Below, one piece after another: positions 57,248 through 64,000 of a stretch of 64,000 nucleotides of DNA; position 1 is the first letter of the stretch, and each line of letters opens with the position of its first letter. The notes beneath the pieces were generated by a model. It saw only the letters and a list, made by a program, of their open reading frames with translations. It did not search any database and was not told the DNA's origin. The DNA is from Pontibacillus chungwhensis (GTDB lineage Bacteria > Bacillota > Bacilli > Bacillales > BH030062). The position numbers were made by a program, and so were the translations under genes. The stretch is taken from NCBI RefSeq assembly GCF_030166655.1, contig NZ_CP126446.1, positions 2,852,001 to 2,916,000 of the forward strand, read 5' to 3'.

Positions 57248-57892
57248 TTATCTGTAATTCTTATCTCTAAATTGATCCACTCCATCAGGCATTTCTTCAT
57301 CCTGATTGATACGGCTCTTAAGATCTTTCATACGATCCCAGTATCGCTCATCTGTATACACGACAATTTCTTTTCCTTTTGTTTCAGGCATTTCTTTTAA
57401 GGCTGCACGCACCTTTTCGGCAACATCCACTCTTGTATACGTCGCACGATCGGGCTCTTCTACTGCCACGATGACAGCGTCATTCGTTACAACAACCTGA
57501 GCTGTTTTAACAAATCGTGACTCACTTAACCGTTTCCCGATTTCGCGAGACTGTTTGTCATACTCTTTATTGTTGTAAGAGTTCGCATCCTTATCAGAAA
57601 TAGGTGTCGTTAGAGAATCCGGATAATCTTTTTGAGCTTCTCCATTTTTAGGACGAGATCGCTCTAACTCATACTGATAATATTCAGTGTCGATATTGGT
57701 TTGGAACTTAGGTTGATCTTTGCCAATATCCTTATTGCTTTCTTCTTTGGCATTTCTTTCTGCTTGATTCTCGAGTTCAGCGTTTAGAGACTCCGGTTCA
57801 AGTTCTGTCTGAATAGACTCTTCATTAGCGCCTCCACACCCTGCAAGTAACCCTAGAGAAAGAACTGCTCCCATCATGAATTCTTTTTTCAT
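57248..57892 (-). CDS. coxA: YhcN/YlaJ family sporulation lipoprotein (CoxA-like)
   Basis: 214 residues. A lipoprotein signal peptide with lipobox LAGC (Cys near 19), a disordered acidic part (about 23-115), then the YhcN/YlaJ domain with FVKTAQVVVTNDAVIVAVE (about 127-145) and VAEKVRAALKEM (about 158-170), and KEIVVYTDERYWDRMKDL. B. subtilis CoxA (YrbB), a spore cortex protein, lies between yrbC and safA, as here once nadE and the kinase are allowed for. Cortex location is inferred. Confidence 0.85.
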   Translation of the reverse strand: MKKEFMMGAVLSLGLLAGCGGANEESIQTELEPESLNAELENQAERNAKEESNKDIGKDQPKFQTNIDTEYYQYELERSRPKNGEAQKDYPDSLTTPISDKDANSYNNKEYDKQSREIGKRLSESRFVKTAQVVVTNDAVIVAVEEPDRATYTRVDVAEKVRAALKEMPETKGKEIVVYTDERYWDRMKDLKSRINQDEEMPDGVDQFRDKNYR

Positions 57893-57969
57893 GAGAAAAA
57901 CCTCCCTTACATCCTTAGGATGGCTCAGAGAGGTTTTCCTTACACGAGTTACATTTAGGTAATTGTCCG

Positions 57970-58710
57970 TTAGAATTTAGGAGGGGCAGCGGCTAACTCA
58001 CGCTTATGTTCGCTCTTTTTATGCATATCTTCAATGATTTTACGATCCTTTTCAGGGATGTCTTCTCCCTTAATATGCTTATCAATCATTTCATAGGAAG
58101 TACCCATTTCATTCTCATCCGTTTGACCTTCCCATAATCCTGCACTTGGTTTCTTCTCGATAATTTCATTTGGAACTCCAAGTTCACGGGCTAGGTCACG
58201 AACTTCACCTTTTGTGAAATGAACAAGTGGCACTAAGTCGACACCGCCATCTCCGTACTTGGTGAAATATCCTGTGTACCATTCAGCAGCATTATCTGTA
58301 CCGACAACAAGATATTTATAGTTCGTACCTACTGAATATAGTGTACTCATTCGTAAACGAGCACGAAGGTTGGCATCAGCCAATTTTTCCTGCGCCTCGT
58401 TGTAATCACCTGAAGTTTTTAATTGATCCTGAATAGTTGAGAACATGACTTCATGCGTTTTCGTAAGGTCTACTGTTAAGGAATTAATGCCACAACTATC
58501 AATAACTTTTTGAGCCGCTTCCTGGTCATCGGGATTACTTTTACACGGTAAAATGACTCCTAATGAATTCTCAGGAAAAGCACGCTTAATTAAGTGAGCG
58601 ACAACTGCTGAGTCAATACCGCCACTAACTCCAACTAATAGTCCTTCTAATCCTGCATTATTGGCTTGGTCTTGTAACCATTTCACAAGCTTATCGATTT
58701 TATCTTGCAT
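57970..58710 (-). CDS. nadE: ammonia-dependent NAD+ synthetase
   Basis: Last step of NAD synthesis (deamido-NAD to NAD). 246 residues: the PP-loop GLLVGVSGGIDSAVVA (about 24-39), RMSTLYSVGTNYKYLVVGTDNAAEWYTGYFTKYGDGGVD (about 118-156) and KPSAGLWEGQTDENEMG. There is no glutaminase domain, so ammonia is the donor. It lies in the safA-coxA gap, unlike B. subtilis where nadE is elsewhere. Confidence 0.95.
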   Translation of the reverse strand: MQDKIDKLVKWLQDQANNAGLEGLLVGVSGGIDSAVVAHLIKRAFPENSLGVILPCKSNPDDQEAAQKVIDSCGINSLTVDLTKTHEVMFSTIQDQLKTSGDYNEAQEKLADANLRARLRMSTLYSVGTNYKYLVVGTDNAAEWYTGYFTKYGDGGVDLVPLVHFTKGEVRDLARELGVPNEIIEKKPSAGLWEGQTDENEMGTSYEMIDKHIKGEDIPEKDRKIIEDMHKKSEHKRELAAAPPKF

Positions 58711-58763
58711 AAGTACGCTCTTCCTTTCAGTTTATCATGGGTTATGTTAGGTTATTTCTCATA

Positions 58764-59726
58764 TCATGTTAGCATAAGTTTGTTTTGTTCGACAAATGAT
58801 AGTTGCTTCTGCCATCTTTCGCTCAGCACCTGAAGATAGAATTGGATCTCTTCTACAGACCGTTCCTCCTTCATAAATGTATTCCATTCTCGTACTAAAG
58901 CAGCTGGTATCGCTAACCCTAACCTAAAGAAAGGAATCTCCTCTTCGTTCAATCGATTCTCAATAGAAACGATCTCTTCCGCACCCTCAAGAAAAGGCAA
59001 GAATCGTTGCCCAATTTGAATCCAATCATACACCCGCGGAGACTGAGAAGCTAAGTCAAAATCAATGAGATATACATTATTATGTTCCGCCCTGATAAAA
59101 TTATGAGCCGCTACATCTCCATGAACCCATGAACGATTGTCTAACGCCCGTTTTTCAAGCGCATACCAATCCAATTGAATAAATCGATCGTACAAGGAAG
59201 AAGAGGTGTGGATAAGAGAATTATATAGGTCTCCATAACCATATTGCTTAAAGACTTTATAGTGATTTCCAAAATGTCGAAATCGCTTTTTCCAGTGCAT
59301 ATATAAGGGTTGTTTCACAATCAAGGAGTCCACTTCAATCCCTTTTGCTTGTTGATGAAAAGCTCCAAGAACATTACAAGCTACCTCCCGATCCGCTTTC
59401 CGCTTATAATTTAAAGAATCCCCTCTAATATACGGAGCTAATGTCCACGTCGCCCCGTAACCATCACGGATCCACAAATCACCAGATGGAAAAGGGATAA
59501 AGGGAACGAGAGCGCTGTTTGCAGAAATAGCTTTAAACAACTCCCACTGGTGCTCTACAGAGTGAACGGAAGTATACCGTTTTACGATCAGCCACCGTGA
59601 GCCGGTGTACACCTTCACTACATGCGGCTTTATTCTCTCGATCCGCTGAATAGATAACCCCGCCTTCGTTTCTAAAAAAGAGAAGGGAAAGTCGCTTTGG
59701 ACTTCCCCTTTTACGTGCTTACCCAT
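58764..59726 (-). CDS. kinase-fold protein of the CotS/aminoglycoside phosphotransferase family
   Basis: 320 residues with the APH/CotS-like kinase fold. The catalytic loop is SWVHGDVAAHNFIRAEHNNVYLIDFDLAS (about 205-233), with the HGDxxxxN and DFD motifs intact; an N-terminal Lys in RWLIVKRYTS is the likely ATP lysine. In Bacillus the CotS/YutH/YtaA family is found in the spore coat. It begins 2 bases after the safA stop and so is cotranscribed with that spore morphogenesis gene, which supports a coat role. Substrate unknown. Confidence 0.8.
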   Translation of the reverse strand: MGKHVKGEVQSDFPFSFLETKAGLSIQRIERIKPHVVKVYTGSRWLIVKRYTSVHSVEHQWELFKAISANSALVPFIPFPSGDLWIRDGYGATWTLAPYIRGDSLNYKRKADREVACNVLGAFHQQAKGIEVDSLIVKQPLYMHWKKRFRHFGNHYKVFKQYGYGDLYNSLIHTSSSLYDRFIQLDWYALEKRALDNRSWVHGDVAAHNFIRAEHNNVYLIDFDLASQSPRVYDWIQIGQRFLPFLEGAEEIVSIENRLNEEEIPFFRLGLAIPAALVREWNTFMKEERSVEEIQFYLQVLSERWQKQLSFVEQNKLMLT

Positions 59727-59728
59727 AT

Positions 59729-60973
59729 TTAATAATCCTCGTCGTCGTCATCAAAGCGCGGCATCTCAAATCCACTGAATCCGGAAGAATCCCCCATCTG
59801 CATCTGCGGAAAACCATACCCTTGTTGTCCTCCGCCTTGCTGTGGCATTCCATAACCTTGTTGTGGCATTCCGTATCCCTGTTGTGGCATTCCGTATCCT
59901 TGCTGTGGCATTTCGTATCCTTGTTGCGGCATTCCATACCCCTGCTGTGGCATTCCATATCCTTGTTGCGGCATTCCATATCCCTGCTGTGGCATTCCAT
60001 ATCCCTGCTGCGGCATTCCATATCCTTGAGGGTACCCATCATCACATCCACAATCATCCATCATGCCAGCCACTTGCCCCGGCATTTGTGGCATATCCAT
60101 ACTTGAGGATTCAGATGATTCATCAAACGCCCCTTGAACCATACCTTGTTGCATCGGCATCATTTGCTGGTCATCATAACAATTCGCATCCATACTGCCT
60201 AAATATTGTGGATGCGGATAACACGGCATACAAGGATGAGGCGGACAAGGCATGCATGGATGCTGCATCATTGGATAGTAATACATTGGTTGTTGCATTT
60301 GTGGCATCTGTGCCATCGGTTGCTCCATTTGTGGCATTTGCTGCATCGGCTGTTGCATTTGTGGCATGACTTGTGGCTTCGGCTCGTCTTTTTGCATCCC
60401 TTTTACTTGTTGTGGTTTTGCTTCTGGTTTCGCTTCCGGTTTTGCTTGCGGTTTCGCTTCTGGCTTAGCTTCAGGTTTCGCCTTAGGCTTTACCTCAGGC
60501 TCTTTATACTGAGGCATTTGCGGAATATTTACCGTTGTATAGTAATTTTGCATTTGTTGTTCCATAGTCGGAAATTGCATTTGGATCGGTGCCATTTGCA
60601 TTGGCATTTGTGGCTGTGGTTGAACAGGCATGATTGGTTTCTCTTTTTTAGCCGGCTTCACAGCTTCTTTCTTTGGCATTTCTTTTTTCGGCATCTCTTT
60701 CTTAGGCATTTCCTTTGGCTGTTCTTTTTTCTCTTCTTTTATCATTGGTAACGGTTTTGGTGAGGTATCCTTATAAGGATGTTCGGCCGGATATTTTTTC
60801 GTCTCTTTCTTAACCGGCTTCGAATCAGTTGGAACTTTAATCTTCATACCAGGCATAATCATATCTGGATTACTAAGCTGTGTATTCATGGCTTTTAACT
60901 CTTCAAAGTTCACCCCATATTTCTGGGCAATCTTCCACAATGTGTCCCCTTTTTGAACAACATGTATTTTCAC
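59729..60973 (-). CDS. safA: spore coat assembly protein SafA
   Basis: 414 residues from GTG 60973 (GGGAG 8 bases before; the ORF opens 50 codons earlier in non-coding sequence). An N-terminal LysM domain (about 1-48: [29 protein letters not shown]) that binds peptidoglycan, then low-complexity segments: KEMPKK repeats, KPEAKP repeats, a Met/Gln/Pro/Cys stretch ([12 protein letters not shown]) and nine heptads YGMPQQG. This is the SafA layout: LysM targets the spore cortex surface and the tail recruits inner coat proteins. B. subtilis SafA is 387 residues, so this one is slightly longer. Confidence 0.9.
   Translation of the reverse strand: MKIHVVQKGDTLWKIAQKYGVNFEELKAMNTQLSNPDMIMPGMKIKVPTDSKPVKKETKKYPAEHPYKDTSPKPLPMIKEEKKEQPKEMPKKEMPKKEMPKKEAVKPAKKEKPIMPVQPQPQMPMQMAPIQMQFPTMEQQMQNYYTTVNIPQMPQYKEPEVKPKAKPEAKPEAKPQAKPEAKPEAKPQQVKGMQKDEPKPQVMPQMQQPMQQMPQMEQPMAQMPQMQQPMYYYPMMQHPCMPCPPHPCMPCYPHPQYLGSMDANCYDDQQMMPMQQGMVQGAFDESSESSSMDMPQMPGQVAGMMDDCGCDDGYPQGYGMPQQGYGMPQQGYGMPQQGYGMPQQGYGMPQQGYEMPQQGYGMPQQGYGMPQQGYGMPQQGGGQQGYGFPQMQMGDSSGFSGFEMPRFDDDDEDY
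59837..60025 (-). repeat. nine 21-bp tandem repeats within safA
   Basis: Exactly 189 bases made of nine 21-bp units, each encoding the heptad YGMPQQG (unit 6 reads YEMPQQG). Third-position differences between units (TGT/TGC, TTG/CTG, CAT/CGT) show they are not recent perfect copies but will still recombine. The count is likely variable between strains. Confidence 0.95.
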
Positions 60974-61216
60974 CGCAGTTACTCCCTTCTTTCTGTTATA
61001 GGCATTTCCATAAGAAAATAAATAACAGATGAACTCCATACAACATATGCATGAACACCTAAAAGATTGATGGATTTGCCTAACTTTTTTACGAAAGCCT
61101 GCTGTGTTTCGTGATTTTTGCACCTATAAAGGGTTACGTTTTTTAAGGAATAAACATTAGAGACTCAAAGATCTTCGCCGATTTAAACATAGAAAGAAGA
61201 ACGGATTACATAACAA

Positions 61217-61246
61217 AAACCTCTTCCCAATGAAGGAAAGAGGTTT
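61217..61246 (-). terminator. probable terminator of pheA
   Basis: AAAACCTCTTtCC/GGaAGAGGTTTT (61217-61246), with five T on the - strand. The gap 60974-61216 between safA and pheA holds nothing else I can support. Confidence 0.6.
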
Positions 61247-61250
61247 TACA

Positions 61251-62123
61251 TTACATTTTATGAACAGCTTGGGATTCCACTTCAAAGCAAGGGTAAGTGC
61301 CTAAGATTTTCGTTTGGCACCCAATCGCTTGAAGCTCTTGTTGTAGTGCAGGAAATAGAACGGAATCATAAGATTGATTCACATCAATTATAAAGAAATA
61401 GTTCCCTAAACCTGTTTTCATTGGACGGGATTCAATCTTTGAAAGGTTCATTTTACGCCAAGCAAATGCTGAAAGAACCTGGTGAAGCGCTCCGGCGCGG
61501 TCACTCGGTAATGTAACCATAAGCGTCGTCTTCTGTTGCTTCACTTCATGATCCTTCATCTCAACAGGCGCTTGTTCCTTCTGCACCACGACAAAACGTG
61601 TATGGTTGTTATCATAATCATGGACATTCTGCCTTAAGATTCTTAAACCATACTCTTCTGCCGCAAGGGCATTGCCTATAGCAGCGTGTTGGCCTTTCAT
61701 CTCTTTCACATTCGCAGCCGCTTCTCCTGTGGAAGCACTATAGTGCACCTCTACACCAGGCATTTCTTTATGAATAAACTGGTGGCATTGAGCGATCGCA
61801 TGACTATGTGAATACACATGTTCAATCTCACCTACATCACCCTTGAAGTCTGGATGAACAAGAACATGTTGTGTAATTGGCACAACCACTTCAGCAATAA
61901 TCGGTAAGTCGACCTGATGGATTAAATAATCAATCGTCATCGAAACTGTACCTTCGATCGCGTTCTCAACAGGAACGACGGCCAGCCCCACATCTCCTCG
62001 ATTCACCGCATCCAAACACTCAGGGATTGTTCGGAAGCTAACCGTTTGATCTGATTGAAATAATGCATCCACTGCTATATTTGTAAATGTTCCTTTTGGT
62101 CCTAAATATCCTACTTTTACCAC
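61251..62123 (-). CDS. pheA: prephenate dehydratase
   Basis: Converts prephenate to phenylpyruvate for Phe synthesis. 290 residues: VGYLGPKGTFTNIAVDALF opens it; VENAIEGTVSMTIDYL (about 56-71) and NHTRFVVVQ (about 170), which holds the catalytic Thr-Arg-Phe, are dehydratase blocks; the C-terminal ACT domain (about 200-280; RAGALHQVLSAFAWRKMNLSKIESRP) is the Phe-binding allosteric site. It lies 17 bases after pheB, as in B. subtilis. Confidence 0.96.
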   Translation of the reverse strand: MVKVGYLGPKGTFTNIAVDALFQSDQTVSFRTIPECLDAVNRGDVGLAVVPVENAIEGTVSMTIDYLIHQVDLPIIAEVVVPITQHVLVHPDFKGDVGEIEHVYSHSHAIAQCHQFIHKEMPGVEVHYSASTGEAAANVKEMKGQHAAIGNALAAEEYGLRILRQNVHDYDNNHTRFVVVQKEQAPVEMKDHEVKQQKTTLMVTLPSDRAGALHQVLSAFAWRKMNLSKIESRPMKTGLGNYFFIIDVNQSYDSVLFPALQQELQAIGCQTKILGTYPCFEVESQAVHKM

Positions 62124-62139
62124 AACGTTTCCCCCTCAG

Positions 62140-62589
62140 CTATGCTCCGCTACTTACAACCTCAACTCGGTCTATAAAGTCTAAGCGTTTAAAATCTTGT
62201 AATAATTGTTCAATGGATTGACTCATGCCAGATGTATTTAACGAAAGGGTTACGTTAGCCTTCCCTTGCAACGGGATCGTTTGGTGAATCGTTAAGATAT
62301 TACAGCCTGATTGAGCGACAGCTGCAAGTAACTGAGAAAGCGTACCTGAACGATCTTCCAAGTGGAAGAATAGGGTGATCATCTTCTCCTTCACCATGGC
62401 CTGGAACGGGAAAACTGCATCTCTGTATTTATAAAAGGCACTTCGACTCAAGTCGACTTTCTGCACGGCATCATGCACCGATTCCACTTTACCTCGTTCA
62501 AGTAAGGCTTTCGCTTCTAGCGTCTTCTGCATGGATTCTGGCAATACATCACTTCGGACTAAAAAAAATTGTTCATTGTTAATACTCAT
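62140..62589 (-). CDS. pheB: ACT domain protein PheB
   Basis: 149 residues: a helical N-terminal part ([45 protein letters not shown], which looks like a helix-turn-helix) and a C-terminal ACT domain (about 70-145; [34 protein letters not shown]). The pheB-pheA pair after obg is the B. subtilis order. ACT domains bind amino acids; a regulatory role is likely but unproven. Confidence 0.9.
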   Translation of the reverse strand: MSINNEQFFLVRSDVLPESMQKTLEAKALLERGKVESVHDAVQKVDLSRSAFYKYRDAVFPFQAMVKEKMITLFFHLEDRSGTLSQLLAAVAQSGCNILTIHQTIPLQGKANVTLSLNTSGMSQSIEQLLQDFKRLDFIDRVEVVSSGA

Positions 62590-62613
62590 GATCTCGTTCC
62601 CCTTTTGAATAGT

Positions 62614-63906
<1,293 letters not shown>

Positions 63907-64000
63907 TTATTTTAATAACAGAGAGATTAACAATTGTCTGTCTGTTATCTCAATGTCTTGTACATATTCTATATTTTCGACCTCTGCACTTAAGGAGCGA
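63907..64000 (-). CDS. spo0B: C-terminal end of a protein, probably Spo0B (partial)
   Basis: The last ~30 codons of a gene that continues past the window edge, ending EVENIEYVQDIEITDRQLLISLLLK before TAA at 63907. The end of this kind and the place directly before obg match the phosphorelay phosphotransferase Spo0B of Bacillus; the alternating hydrophobic strand agrees with its ATPase-like C-terminal domain. The fragment is too short for certainty. Confidence 0.65.
   Translation of the reverse strand, partial: RSLSAEVENIEYVQDIEITDRQLLISLLLK

Noticed and set aside
59837-60025. CRISPR array
   Set aside because: The units are directly adjacent with no spacers and encode a protein repeat.
59822-60369. 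Open frames on the other strand and other frames of safA, including one that looks Cys/His repeat-like
   Set aside because: They are shadows of the 21-bp repeats, which read cleanly as SafA heptads in the - strand frame.

Overview
This window is chromosomal DNA from a spore-forming, low-to-mid-GC member of the Bacillaceae. The halophilic/halotolerant side (Halobacillus or Pontibacillus-like) is my inference; the genus cannot be fixed from the sequence. Evidence for a spore former: Sda, SigK, SpoVB, BofC, SafA, a YhcN/CoxA-type lipoprotein, an RsfA-type regulator and the tail of Spo0B. Evidence for salt/alkali adaptation: a Mrp-type Na+/H+ antiporter operon and an ArsB/NhaD-family permease. 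I see no phage, transposon, insertion sequence, CRISPR array, rRNA or tRNA. Nearly everything is core genome in an order recognisable from Bacillus subtilis.

Layout. 1-6100 (+): the checkpoint gene sda behind a cluster of DnaA boxes, then the mrp operon (A, C, D, E, F, G; mrpB is absent). 6130-7160 (+): an uninterrupted sigK and a tiny spore membrane protein gene, each behind a near-identical SigK-type promoter. 7200-18510 (mostly -): yrhC, mtnN, yrrS, pbpI, greA, udk, trmR, mltG, a DUF1292 gene, ruvX, ireB-like gene and alaS with an alanine T-box leader. 18890-27276 (-): AI-2E family exporter, small yrzQ/yrzR-like genes, recD2, a TPR gene, mnmA, a cysteine desulfurase, cymR and a YczE-type membrane protein. 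27462-29568 (+): rarA and an rsfA-like regulator. 29597-34487 (-): tcdA, a 6S RNA gene, aspS and hisS behind a histidine T-box, and a small helix-turn-helix gene. 34632-36146 (+): SH3/amidase cell-wall hydrolase. 36216-45579 (-): dtd, relA, apt, recJ, lapA, secDF, comN. 45727-47277 (+): spoVB. 47368-50149 (-): methyltransferase, DUF421 protein, NhaD-like permease. 50277-50654 (+): yrzE-like gene. 50694-55039 (-): yajC, tgt, queA, DUF2905 gene, ruvB, ruvA. 55097-55376: tandem structured repeats, followed by a 31-codon gene. 55637-64000 (-): bofC, yebC, spore lipoprotein, nadE, a kinase-like gene, safA, pheA, pheB, obg and the 3' end of spo0B.

How the parts fit. The window joins translation fidelity (alaS, hisS, aspS, dtd, mnmA, tgt, queA, tcdA, trmR), stringent response and purine salvage (relA, apt), recombination and repair (recJ, recD2, rarA, ruvA, ruvB, ruvX), protein export (secDF, yajC), envelope growth (pbpI, mltG, amidase) and sporulation. 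Compared with B. subtilis, several genes are missing from otherwise conserved neighbourhoods: mrpB; yrrT-mccA-mccB around mtnN; and the U32-peptidase pair yrrN-yrrO beside trmR.

The features most worth a second look are the covarying tandem hairpin repeats at 55097-55376, the DnaA-box cluster before sda, the missing mrpB, and the matched SigK promoters. I found no convincing entirely new multi-gene system.
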